This document shows positions 31,809-40,808 of a DNA stretch of 46,139 nucleotides, piece after piece; the stretch's first letter is position 1; each line of letters begins with the position of its first letter. The stretch spans positions 1-46,139 of the forward strand of contig NZ_QCZK02000048.1 of assembly GCF_003347595.2 (NCBI RefSeq), written 5' to 3'. The notes under the pieces are model-generated. The model did not search any database. It saw nothing but the letters and a program-made list of their open reading frames with translations, and was not told the DNA's origin. A program made the position numbers and the translations under genes. The stretch comes from Botryobacter ruber (GTDB taxonomy: Bacteria > Bacteroidota > Bacteroidia > Cytophagales > Hymenobacteraceae).

Positions 31809-33914
31809 ATGGAACAGGAAAAACCAACTACGAAAGGCAAGGATTATCCACTTTTAGACAGGGAGCTGAGCTGGCTCGCGTTTAATTACAGGGTGTTGCA
31901 GGAAGCAAAGGACCCGCAGGTGCCCCTGCTCGAGCGCATTAAGTTTATGGCCATTTTTTCGTCTAACCTCGACGAATATTTTAAAGTACGGGTGGCCACC
32001 ATCAGGCGCCTGATCATGCTTAAAAAGAAAACCCGCCAGAAGCTGGCGCAGGAGCCGCTAAAAACATTCGAGCAGCTTATTCAGGAAGTAAGGCGGCAGC
32101 AGGAGGAGCTCGGGCGTGTGTTCCGGGATGGAATTATGGCCGACCTCCGGAAAGAAAATATTCACCTGCTTACCGAGAACGACCTGAACCCGGAGCAGGA
32201 GGCGTTTGTGCAGCAGTACTTCAGGAGCAAACTGCAACCGCTGCTACACCCCATCCTGCTGGACGATACCGAAACCCACCTCTTCCTGAAAGACCAGACG
32301 GTGTACCTGGGGGTGCGTTTAACAGCTCCTGCCAGTGCCGATGCACTTCCCGGGCAAATTGCCATGATCGAGATACCTACCAAAAGGCATGGCGGCCGCT
32401 TTGTAAAGTTACCTACCGTAGACGATCAGCGCTATGTCATGTTTATCGACGATATCATCCGGTTCTGTCTGCCTGCGCTCTTCCCGGATTATGGCTGCTT
32501 CGATGCCCATGCCGTAAAGGTGTCGCGCGATGCGGAGCTGGACATAGAGGAAGAGGTGTCGGGGAATTTGATGGCCAAGATCAAGAAAAGCCTGAAGAAG
32601 CGCGAGACCGGCTATCCTGCCCGCCTGCTCTACGACCCCACTTCGCCGCCGGTGTTGCTGCACGCCATTATGGCACATACTGGCATCTCGGAAGACGCCC
32701 TGGTAGAGGGAAGCAAATACCACAACTTCCGCGACTTTTTCCAGTTCCCGGACTTTAACCTGCCCGACCTCAAATACGTGCCGCAGCCAACGCTGGTGCA
32801 CCCGAAGCTGGAGCACGAGCCCAGCATTATGGCAGCCATGAAGAAACAGGACTACCTGGTGCACTACCCCTACCAGAGCTTCAGTTACGTGATTCAGCTG
32901 TTTAACGAGGCCGCCGACGATCCGAAAGTTACTTCGGTAAGCGCCACGCTCTACCGGGTGGCAGAAGATTCGGCCATTGCACAGGCGCTGATAAAAGCGG
33001 CCAATAACGGAAAACTGGTAACGGTGGTGGTGGAGCTAAAAGCCCGTTTTGATGAGGAATCGAACATCTTTTGGGCGGGTAAGCTGCAGAAAGCGGGCGC
33101 CACCGTAATTTTAGGACTGCCCGACCTGAAGGTGCACTCCAAGCTCGGCCTCATTACCCGCAACGAAAAAGGAAAGCTGGTAAACTATGCCTACCTGAGC
33201 ACAGGCAACTACAACGAGCAGACCTCCAAAATCTACACCGATCATGCCCTCTTTACCACCAATACTGCCATCACAAAAGATGTGGACCAGGTATTCAACT
33301 TCTTGATAGATCAGCAAGCCGACAGTAAGTTCAGCAGCCTGCTTGTGGCGCCTGTAAACATGCGGGAACGTTTTCTGGAACTGATAAACCGCGAAATCCG
33401 GAATGCTAAAAAAGGCCTGCCTGCTTCCATGCTTCTGAAGATGAACGCACTGCAGGACGAGCGGATGATAAAGAAGCTGTATGCGGCCAGCCAGGCGGGT
33501 GTTAAAATTCAGCTGATCGTGCGTGGCATCTGCTGCCTGGTACCGGGCGTAGAAGGTGTGAGCGAAAACATCGTGGTGCGCAGCATTGTAGACCGGTACC
33601 TGGAGCATGCACGGGTGTATGTTTTCCACAACAACGGCGAGGAGCAGTACTACATCGCTTCCGCCGACTGGATGACCCGCAACCTGAACCGCCGCGTAGA
33701 AGTTGCCTTCCCGATCACGCAGCCCGACCTGGTGCAGGAGGTGCGTGCTATCCTGGACCTGCAGCTGCAGGATAACACCAAAGCCCGCAACACCGACAAC
33801 ACCTACATACAGCCTCAGGAAGAACAACAGCAGGTGCGGGCACAGTACGATACCTACCATTACCTGCGCAGCCTGGTGCAGGAAGAGGAAAACCCGGAGC
33901 GAAAGGAAGAGTAG
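31809..33914 (+). CDS. ppk1: Polyphosphate kinase 1
   Basis: A 701-residue PPK1 that polymerises the gamma-phosphate of ATP into polyphosphate. The N-terminal domain has LLDRELSWLAFNYRVLQEA and SSNLDEYFKVR. The catalytic core has YHNFRDFFQFP, DYLVHYPYQSF and LKARFDEESNIFWAGKLQKA. The autophosphorylated His443 lies in LPDLKVHSKLGLI, followed by YLSTGNYNEQTSKIYTDHAL. The second conserved His is in VFHNNGEEQYYIASADWM. Length is normal. ATG 31809 is preferred to the TTG at 31752, whose residues do not match the family. sixA is 121 nt upstream; a paired-repeat hairpin follows. Confidence 0.96.
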   Translation: MEQEKPTTKGKDYPLLDRELSWLAFNYRVLQEAKDPQVPLLERIKFMAIFSSNLDEYFKVRVATIRRLIMLKKKTRQKLAQEPLKTFEQLIQEVRRQQEELGRVFRDGIMADLRKENIHLLTENDLNPEQEAFVQQYFRSKLQPLLHPILLDDTETHLFLKDQTVYLGVRLTAPASADALPGQIAMIEIPTKRHGGRFVKLPTVDDQRYVMFIDDIIRFCLPALFPDYGCFDAHAVKVSRDAELDIEEEVSGNLMAKIKKSLKKRETGYPARLLYDPTSPPVLLHAIMAHTGISEDALVEGSKYHNFRDFFQFPDFNLPDLKYVPQPTLVHPKLEHEPSIMAAMKKQDYLVHYPYQSFSYVIQLFNEAADDPKVTSVSATLYRVAEDSAIAQALIKAANNGKLVTVVVELKARFDEESNIFWAGKLQKAGATVILGLPDLKVHSKLGLITRNEKGKLVNYAYLSTGNYNEQTSKIYTDHALFTTNTAITKDVDQVFNFLIDQQADSKFSSLLVAPVNMRERFLELINREIRNAKKGLPASMLLKMNALQDERMIKKLYAASQAGVKIQLIVRGICCLVPGVEGVSENIVVRSIVDRYLEHARVYVFHNNGEEQYYIASADWMTRNLNRRVEVAFPITQPDLVQEVRAILDLQLQDNTKARNTDNTYIQPQEEQQQVRAQYDTYHYLRSLVQEEENPERKEE

Positions 33915-33930
33915 CTGCTGATAAAACAGA

Positions 33931-34014
33931 GCAGCAAAGGCTGTGGTGGCAGCGGCAACAGCGTTTATTTGATAAAAATAATTCTGCTGCCGCTGTCACC
34001 ACAGCCTTTGCTGC
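33931..34014. repeat. Dispersed repeat copy 7, near-perfect inverted pair
   Basis: GCAGCAAAGGCTGTGGTG then GCAGCGGC (33931-33956) pairs with 33989-34014 with one mismatch, across a 32-nt AT-rich loop. It lies between the convergent ppk1 and outer-membrane protein genes and may end both transcripts. Confidence 0.9.
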
Positions 34015-34037
34015 AGCTAACCACGGGTAAGAAGCGG

Positions 34038-35090
34038 TTATTTGTTCTTTTCCGAGAATTTACGTGGCGGAACCACAAACAGTTCTACGCCTACATAGCC
34101 TGTTCCGGCCAGGTCGCTTTTTATGATGTAGTTTTGGCCTGAGGTACCGATATCGTCATAGATGTTGTAGCGGAAGTTATGCCTGTAGCCTCCTTCCACC
34201 GAAAACCACAGGAAATCGTAAATCTCCTGTTCCAGCCTCAGCAGTAATTTAAGGTCGGTGCGGCGAAGCTCGAGCTGGTCGAAACTGGAAAGCGGCTCAT
34301 GCTTTACATACATGTTGTAGCTGGCGCCATCCAGTTTATAGCCGGCGTACAGCAGCGTTTTCTCCGACACATTCCGCCGCACCCGGAGGTTTGCCGGCAC
34401 GATCGCTTCTATCCCCCACCGGTCGTTAAAGGTGCGGTTATAAATGGCGGCCGGGAAAATGCGCCTGCGCCCAAACGTGTAGCCCCACTGCAGGCCAATC
34501 CCAAACACATAGTTGGGACTTTTTTTCCAGCCATAGAGCAGGTCTACAGAAGTTTTCAGGTAATCATTTCTGCTTACATTTTCGTTGGTATAGTCGCCGT
34601 TCAGTTCTCCTTTAACACGCACCAGGTAAAAGTTCTGCTCGTTTACGGAGTGCAGAAAGGCCGCCTGTGCTCCTAAGCTTTTCAGGTCCTTATCATGCAG
34701 GTTGGAGTAAAGGCTGTAGCTTTCAAACGGCTCTACGTTCGACTGTACATTCGTGAAATCGTACTCTTCCAGGTTATAACTCACCCCAAACAGAAGCTTG
34801 TTCTGCGGTTTGTTCAGCACCGGAAGTATGATCCTGGCATCGAACACGTTGTTGCGCCTTACATGCCCGCTGCCATTTCCTATGGTCGAATTGCTGGATT
34901 CTGATTCTATGTCGAACTGGGGCAGGCGCTCATAGCCGACCACAATGCCCCGGCCTTTGCCCATGCCTTCAACAGATGGGCTGGCGTAAAGTATCGTCTT
35001 TGCTTCCTCCGCATCCCGCTGTTGCGCCTTAGCCTGCTGCGCCAGGAGCAACAGCGGCAAAGCCACTATCAAGGTAAAATATTTTTTCAT
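34038..35090 (-). CDS. Outer-membrane beta-barrel protein (possibly DUF6268)
   Basis: A 350-residue protein with signal peptide MKKYFTLIVALPLLLL then AQQAKAQ. Many amphipathic strands of about 10 residues follow, rich in Tyr and Asn (VSYNLEEYDFTNV, YLVRVKGELNGDYTNE, LYGWKKSPNYVFGIGLQWGY, WFSVEGGYRHNFRYNIY). The YNLEEYDF segment recalls the DUF6268 barrel family, but I cannot confirm it. It ends in a basic tail (PPRKFSEKNK) rather than an aromatic residue. It lies 93 nt downstream of the phosphoesterase-barrel gene on the same strand, and the two could act together. Confidence 0.8.
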   Translation of the reverse strand: MKKYFTLIVALPLLLLAQQAKAQQRDAEEAKTILYASPSVEGMGKGRGIVVGYERLPQFDIESESSNSTIGNGSGHVRRNNVFDARIILPVLNKPQNKLLFGVSYNLEEYDFTNVQSNVEPFESYSLYSNLHDKDLKSLGAQAAFLHSVNEQNFYLVRVKGELNGDYTNENVSRNDYLKTSVDLLYGWKKSPNYVFGIGLQWGYTFGRRRIFPAAIYNRTFNDRWGIEAIVPANLRVRRNVSEKTLLYAGYKLDGASYNMYVKHEPLSSFDQLELRRTDLKLLLRLEQEIYDFLWFSVEGGYRHNFRYNIYDDIGTSGQNYIIKSDLAGTGYVGVELFVVPPRKFSEKNK

Positions 35091-35183
35091 AGTTAGGTAG
35101 ATAAATGGTGGTAAAATAATGTCATGTATCAGTTTTATTGTACAGGAACGGTACGCATAAACAGTGGTTGCATTTGAAGTTGA

Positions 35184-38100
35184 TTAAAAAAGGAATCCGA
35201 AATCCAGTGCAAACAGCTTGTCGTCTTCGCCTATGGTATAGGTAAAGGTGACCACTTTGTTTTTAAGTAAATCAAGCCACAGGCCGCCTCCTACGCCTGT
35301 ATGAAAACTCTCGATAAAGCCTTGCTTCGGTTCGTTGTCGTGTACGATACGGCCGGCATCAATATGTCCTAAAATGCCCAGCTTGCTGCGCGACACCAGC
35401 AGGTTGAGGTCGGCCAGGCCTATCCGTGCCTCGCCATTGGCATACATCACACTGCGCCCGGCAAAACGGGTGCGGCGGAAGCCTCGCAGGTTTTCCGTTC
35501 CGCCCAGGGTGTTGGCCTGGTAAAAACGGAAGTTGCCGAAATTATGTGCTCCGCCAACGCGTCCGGCCCACGTTAGCTGGAACGGGAAGCTCGGGCTGAC
35601 ATAGAAACTGAATTCTGAACTTAGGTTCATGTAGTGCAGGTGTTCTGCCCCCAACTGGCGGTTATAGCTGATGCTGTTGAGAAAACGCATCCCGATGCGC
35701 GGGTTCGACTCTTCTTCATCGCCACCAAACACGATCACATTGGCAAAGGCTGTGGCGCCTGCATAGTTCAGCGCATTAAACTCGCCTGTTGCGGCATTAA
35801 AAGTTCCGGGCTTCAGGTTTCCTGCCTTTGCCTCGCTCAGCAGGAACGTTTCTGCGTCAGGCTTGTCTACTTTAAAACGCTCGAAGGTGGGGCCTATGCC
35901 CAGTTTCAGGAACGAACTGAAGTCGGTGGAAAGCGCAACAGAGGCAGCCTGCCGTTGGTAGCGTACCCGGTAAAAACCTACATCCTGCTCCTGCGATTGC
36001 TTTGTTCTGTTGCCAAAACCGTAAAAATTGCGCTGGTACTGCGGCCCCTGCAGGTACGTGTTAATGTTTAGCCCCCAGTCGCCAAAAACCTTGTTGATGT
36101 CTGCTGTGTAACGGATGTTGTAGGAGTTTGTCAGGAAGGCAAAGTTTGCTTCCAGCAGGTGTTCTGCCGCATAAGGGGTATTCCTGAAATTGTATGTCCG
36201 GAGCAACAAGCCGGCACCCAGAAACAGGCCATCATCTACGTTGTACTCAGCCGACAGGCGCGGCCCGATGTAGGGGATCTTGTATTCGTTTCGGTTGTAG
36301 ATGTTTACATCCGGAAATTCGGCGGTTCTGTCTTTGGTTTCAGGACCGAAGGAGAAGGTGTTGCCTGCGTGGGTATCGTACACCACCGTACGCTTTCGCT
36401 GGCCCCGCACATGTGAGTTGTCTGTTATAACGTCTTCTCCGTTTCCGCCTATAATACGAATCAGCGGACTTCTGCTCACCTCGCCTGTTACATCAAAAAT
36501 ATCCTGTCCTCCCTGCCCGTAGAGGCGCAGTTCTTTTGTTTCGGAAAAATAAAACGTGCGGTTAAAGATGGTGTCGCGCACCTCGCCCTCTTTGGTAATT
36601 TTAAGCACGGTAACCTGGGTGCGTTCGTTGTCGAGGCGGTTCACCATAAAGTGTTCGTGTTTGTCGGAGCCGGTTACGTCTACCACCTTGGAGATGTGTT
36701 CATAAAAAGCCTCGGCGGCCTGTGGCAGTTTCTGGCTGCGCGCCTTCAGTTTGGCTGCAATCGTTTCGCCGGATAAAACGCGTATGTTCTCCGGCCACTG
36801 GTTAATAGCTTCCCGGATAACGGAATCGGTCATGCTTGCCTTTATCGCTTCGGCATGGCGTATCCAGTCTGCCCGCGTTAACTTGGAGGTAAAGGCGCGG
36901 TCCAGGCTAAGCGCACTCAGGTTGAGGCCCACGATGTCGTTAAAATCATAGCCAAAGTTCTGAATGTTGCGCACGCCCCACTTGCGGGTAGCCAGCCAGG
37001 GCACAATGCCGTCTGCTTTAAAAAAGGCCTGATCGCGGTCTTCGGGTACAGGCGTGTAGCGTTTGCCGGGCTCCGGATCCAGGTCCTCTTCTTTCCAGCG
37101 CCACTGGCCCTCGTGCCTGTCCCAGTCGCCAATGAGCATGTCGAACAGGCGGGCACGTGCAAAGGCCTGTTCATCCACTACGTTGTCGTTATCTTCGCTT
37201 ACCTCCCGGAACACTTTATCCGTGCCTACCAGGTTTTGGGCATATCCCAGGCTGGCGACCGTTTCGTGGTTTTCGTCGGCGTCTTCCTCAAAAAAGGCCA
37301 GCGTGTTCCCGAACTCATCCAGGTACTGCCGCAGCAAAGGCGTGTTGGGAATGTAAACCAGCTCTGGGTTGGTGTGGTACACACCGGCAGCGTTGGAAAG
37401 TGGCGGAATGGCAAGCGCGCCGTACGGATGCTGGGCCGATATCTGGTCCTGCAGCAAGGGTTTTACAGCTGTTTCGCGCAGGTACTCCGGGAGGATGGTT
37501 GTCGGATCTTTGTTAACGGTGCGCAGTACATATTCTTCCGCCTCCTCGTTTCGCACCTTCAGTGTGGCGGTTTGTTTGCCGCCCCCTTTCTGGTAGGGCC
37601 GCAGGCCGCCCTTCTCGGTTCCGAGATCGATAAACGGCACTGTAACAGGGGTCGTCCATTCTTTGCGGTAGTGGCCGCCGAGCAGAGCTTTGCGCAATCC
37701 TCCGGCCTTGTAGTTCTGGTTGGCGGCCAGCGTGATGGTGCTGTCGGCATAATTTGTTTTGTCTTCCACCAGGGGCACTTCCGGCCGGGGCTTTTTGGCG
37801 TAGAGCGGAGTCCGGAAGGTAACTCTGCCGGTAGAGCCGTTTCCTTCGGGTACCCAGAACTCGGTCCATACTTCCCCGTTTTCGTAGTAGAGCAGTTTGG
37901 CGAAACCCTGGATAGACTGCACATAGGTAGCGCCGTTGCCTCCTCCGGTTGTTTTGGTGTACTGGATTTTGCAGCCCGACCCGCTTACAATCTGGGGCAG
38001 GTTGTTGATCTTGAAATATTCCAGCGCGTGCTCGTGCCCGGCGGCATATACAATGTTTTCGTATTTATCAAAGATGTTCATCAGGCCCTGGATGTAGGCC

Positions 38101-39008
38101 TGGTAACGGGGGTGCGGGATGTCCTGCAGAATGCCGCCGTACTTGCGGGCAAACGGGTAAATAGACCCGATCACCGGCATGGGCAGGTAAATCCAGTCGC
38201 GCAGCATGGTAAACGGGAAAATGTGGTCTTTCAGCGTAAAGAAACCACCGTGCGCCCCGTTGCTGGCGAGCGGGTGGTGGCCCACCACCAGGATATCGCT
38301 GCCGCTGTTTTTTTCGATGATATCTTCCAGTTGCATCAGGAAGTCTGCTTCGGTAGCTGCTCCGCAACCCGAGTTGTCGCCGTAAGGCCTTTCGAAGGGG
38401 TGCAGCCACCACTCCGAGTCGATGGCAATCAGAACAAGATCATCGTAAATTTTAACTTCATAGGGGCCGGGGCAGCCGTTGCCGGGAACAAAAAAGTCGC
38501 CGCCGACCACAATGTTTTCCTCGGTCAGGTAATTGTTTACATACACCTGTTCCCGCATGATCGCCTCCAGGCCGCCGCGCCCGCTGTGGTTCCAGTCGTG
38601 GTTGCCCGGTATCATGTACTTCTCGCCCGGGTAGCCTTTGAGTACATCCAGCTGTGCATTCAGGCGCTTTTCGGAAATTTCGCGGTCGTATTTGCCCGGC
38701 TCCGGCAGCCCGTTATGATAGACATTATCGCCCAGGAAAATCGTAGTGCTGGTTACGCCCGCTTTGTCCATGTGCTGCCGCATGAGCTTAAGCGTAGGTT
38801 CCTGTTTATCCAGTTCAGGGGCGCCTACATCTCCAACCAGGAAAACGGTATAGAGGACATTGTTTGGCGAGGAGGGTTCTTTTTGTTCCCAGTTATGGGC
38901 ATCGGGGCCATAAAACGGAGCTTTTGAAACACAGGCCGTGAAAGCCAGAACAAGCGCTGTTAACAGTGAGCGAATAGCAACAGTGCGCATGAAGCGGTTT
39001 TTTTTCAT
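35184..39008 (-). CDS. Metallophosphoesterase fused to an outer-membrane beta-barrel (lipoprotein)
   Basis: A 1274-residue lipoprotein with lipobox LAFTAC (Cys26). Residues about 50-400 are a calcineurin-like phosphoesterase with the full metal-ligand set: Asp60 (VGDVGAPE), GDN 93-95, GNHD 135-138, VGHHPLASNG and AAGHEHALEY. Residues about 400-900 form a second region with DKVFREVSEDND and MLIGDWDRHEGQWRWKE, the latter resembling a kinase-like DWDRH motif. The last 350 residues are a barrel of the BamA/TamA surface-antigen type (GTENLRGFRRTRFAG, ending FALDFGFLF). It probably exposes phosphatase activity at the cell surface. Proximity to ppk1 suggests phosphate or polyphosphate use; that is inference. 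Confidence 0.9.
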   Translation of the reverse strand: MKKNRFMRTVAIRSLLTALVLAFTACVSKAPFYGPDAHNWEQKEPSSPNNVLYTVFLVGDVGAPELDKQEPTLKLMRQHMDKAGVTSTTIFLGDNVYHNGLPEPGKYDREISEKRLNAQLDVLKGYPGEKYMIPGNHDWNHSGRGGLEAIMREQVYVNNYLTEENIVVGGDFFVPGNGCPGPYEVKIYDDLVLIAIDSEWWLHPFERPYGDNSGCGAATEADFLMQLEDIIEKNSGSDILVVGHHPLASNGAHGGFFTLKDHIFPFTMLRDWIYLPMPVIGSIYPFARKYGGILQDIPHPRYQAYIQGLMNIFDKYENIVYAAGHEHALEYFKINNLPQIVSGSGCKIQYTKTTGGGNGATYVQSIQGFAKLLYYENGEVWTEFWVPEGNGSTGRVTFRTPLYAKKPRPEVPLVEDKTNYADSTITLAANQNYKAGGLRKALLGGHYRKEWTTPVTVPFIDLGTEKGGLRPYQKGGGKQTATLKVRNEEAEEYVLRTVNKDPTTILPEYLRETAVKPLLQDQISAQHPYGALAIPPLSNAAGVYHTNPELVYIPNTPLLRQYLDEFGNTLAFFEEDADENHETVASLGYAQNLVGTDKVFREVSEDNDNVVDEQAFARARLFDMLIGDWDRHEGQWRWKEEDLDPEPGKRYTPVPEDRDQAFFKADGIVPWLATRKWGVRNIQNFGYDFNDIVGLNLSALSLDRAFTSKLTRADWIRHAEAIKASMTDSVIREAINQWPENIRVLSGETIAAKLKARSQKLPQAAEAFYEHISKVVDVTGSDKHEHFMVNRLDNERTQVTVLKITKEGEVRDTIFNRTFYFSETKELRLYGQGGQDIFDVTGEVSRSPLIRIIGGNGEDVITDNSHVRGQRKRTVVYDTHAGNTFSFGPETKDRTAEFPDVNIYNRNEYKIPYIGPRLSAEYNVDDGLFLGAGLLLRTYNFRNTPYAAEHLLEANFAFLTNSYNIRYTADINKVFGDWGLNINTYLQGPQYQRNFYGFGNRTKQSQEQDVGFYRVRYQRQAASVALSTDFSSFLKLGIGPTFERFKVDKPDAETFLLSEAKAGNLKPGTFNAATGEFNALNYAGATAFANVIVFGGDEEESNPRIGMRFLNSISYNRQLGAEHLHYMNLSSEFSFYVSPSFPFQLTWAGRVGGAHNFGNFRFYQANTLGGTENLRGFRRTRFAGRSVMYANGEARIGLADLNLLVSRSKLGILGHIDAGRIVHDNEPKQGFIESFHTGVGGGLWLDLLKNKVVTFTYTIGEDDKLFALDFGFLF

Positions 39009-39451
39009 AAGTAGTATAGGTCACTTTTTCGTCCTGCCGGAGAAGCGGCCACTGTTGCCAAACAGCACTGAGCAGGTTGCTGGCACAACCCTGCCTGCCA
39101 CATGAAGGACTGGCTGGTTTCTGCCTTTTTCTGATAACGGCAGAAACATACTGAATTACTCCACTGCAGGCTCTGGAGCTGTATGTACGCATGCTTGTTG
39201 CAGCATATGAACAGGTGCAGCTGGGAAAGCAGAACTGAAGTAAATAACGAGTACAAGCTGGTTTTAGTTGTTTTTCCATGCAAGTGAAACCTGGCACATG
39301 CGGTTTGGTGCTCTAAGCCGGCTTTAACAAAATACAGTTATTAACGTAACCGCAATCAACAGTATAAAATAAGAGCGCTTGCGCTTACCTGCTGTCGGTG
39401 CCAGGGACATGGCTTCCGAAATTCCTCTGGCCACACAGTATCAATAGCATT
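39009..39451. other. Gene-free divergent spacer
   Basis: This stretch holds upstream DNA of two divergent genes. The only structure seen is a small TAAG-AGCGC/GCG-CTTA palindrome near 39370-39387. No TAnnTTTG element, repeat copy or convincing small gene was found. Confidence 0.6.
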
Positions 39452-40666
39452 ATGGAAGACAAAACAATAATTCAACAACAGGCAAAGATTGTACTACAGG
39501 CAAAAGAGTTTGTAGCGGCTCTGTTTAAAGAAAGGCTTTCCAGGAAACTGGTTTATCATAACTTCAAACATACATGTGATACCGTGTCTGAGGCGCAGCA
39601 ACTGGGGGAGATGCACCAGCTGCCCGAAAACGAAATGCAGGACCTGCTGCTGGCAGCCTGGTTTCATGATACCGGTTATATAAAAACATATACCGGGCAC
39701 GAGGAAGAAAGCGTGCGTATTGCTACGGAATGGCTGGAAAGGCAGCTGTACCCGGCGGAGCGGATTGAGTTGATTGCCGAGTTGATTATGGCCACCAAAC
39801 ACACCAACCAGCCGGTGGGGCTGCTGCAGGAAATTATTGTGGATGCTGACCTGTCGAACATTGGCAAGAACACGTTTTTTGCCACGGCCGAGCTGCTGCG
39901 CCTGGAGTGGGAGATTTTCCTGGATAAGTTTTACTCGGAGCGGGAGTGGGCGCAGTTCCAGATGGACTTCCTGTTGTCTACCACTTTCCGGACCTCCGAG
40001 GCGCAGCGCAGGTTTGCGGCGCAACTGGGGCTCAACATCCAGGACCAGCGCAACAACCTGCACACCGAAGTAAAGAAGGAAAAGAAATCGGAGAAGAAGC
40101 ACCGCAAGACCCTGGCGCAGCCTAAGCGTGGCATCGAGACCATGTTTCGCAACACGTACCGCACACACCTGAACCTGAGCGCCATCGCCGATAACAAGGC
40201 GAACATGATGATCAGCCTCAATGCCATTATCATCTCCGTTATTATTACCTACCTGAGTGCCAAGTCGTCGGTTATCGGAACCGACTTTGCGCAGCACCGC
40301 ACGCTCATCATTCCAATCGGCATGCTGCTGCTCACCACGCTTGGGTCTATTGTGTTTGCCATTATATCGGCCCAGCCCGACGTTACGCGTTTCACGTTCA
40401 ACGAAAAAAAGGTAGTGAACCGCAACGTAAACCTGCTCTTCTTCGGCAACTTCACCAACCTGACGCTCGAGGAGTTTCAGCAGGGGATGCACGACATTAT
40501 GCGCGATAAAAATTCGCTCTACACCAACATGGTTACCGACATTTATTACCTGGGCGAAGTGCTGGACCGCAAGTACAAGATCCTGCGCATTTCCTACACC
40601 ATCTTTATGGTGGGGCTGGTGCTTACGGTAGTTTCGTTTGCGGTTGCGCTGCTCACGTACGGGTAA
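39452..40666 (+). CDS. HD phosphohydrolase fused to a Pycsar-type transmembrane effector domain (PycTM/DUF5706)
   Basis: A 404-residue protein in two parts. Residues 10-200 form an HD domain with the metal ligands in place: His40 (NFKHTCDTV), His72-Asp73 (AAWFHDTGYIKTYTGHEEES) and Asp131/133 (IIVDADLSNIG). Such domains hydrolyse nucleotide phosphoesters, including cyclic nucleotides. A Lys-rich linker (about 205-225) leads to a region with MFRNTYRTHLNLSAIADNKA and three membrane helices (about 251-270, 285-306, 380-402). This order (ADNKA motif, two helices, soluble insert, last helix) is that of the PycTM effector of Pycsar phage-defence systems. No PycC cyclase lies nearby. Role as defence, signalling or housekeeping is undecided. 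Confidence 0.85.
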   Translation: MEDKTIIQQQAKIVLQAKEFVAALFKERLSRKLVYHNFKHTCDTVSEAQQLGEMHQLPENEMQDLLLAAWFHDTGYIKTYTGHEEESVRIATEWLERQLYPAERIELIAELIMATKHTNQPVGLLQEIIVDADLSNIGKNTFFATAELLRLEWEIFLDKFYSEREWAQFQMDFLLSTTFRTSEAQRRFAAQLGLNIQDQRNNLHTEVKKEKKSEKKHRKTLAQPKRGIETMFRNTYRTHLNLSAIADNKANMMISLNAIIISVIITYLSAKSSVIGTDFAQHRTLIIPIGMLLLTTLGSIVFAIISAQPDVTRFTFNEKKVVNRNVNLLFFGNFTNLTLEEFQQGMHDIMRDKNSLYTNMVTDIYYLGEVLDRKYKILRISYTIFMVGLVLTVVSFAVALLTYG

Positions 40667-40672
40667 CAGCAG

Positions 40673-40704
40673 GGAGCAGCGGGAGTGGTGGCTGGTGCAG
40701 CAGA
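40673..40704 (+). repeat. Dispersed repeat copy 8
   Basis: GGAGCAGCGGGAGTGGTG then GCTGGTGCAGCAGA, 6 nt after the HD-PycTM stop. Confidence 0.82.
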
Positions 40705-40808
40705 CTTTATTTGGTTAATCCGGGTTCAGATAGCATTTGCCTTATATCCTCCCAACAAGCCTGCCTAAAAATGAAGCAGGAAACGCGGTAATTCTGTAAC
40801 TTAGCCAC

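Noticed and set aside
37113..38927. 604-codon plus-strand open frame inside the phosphoesterase-barrel gene
   Set aside because: Opposite strand of a gene with complete motifs; the translation has no family features.
38893..39297. 134-codon minus-strand frame upstream of the phosphoesterase gene
   Set aside because: It overlaps the true N-terminus in another frame and has random-like composition.
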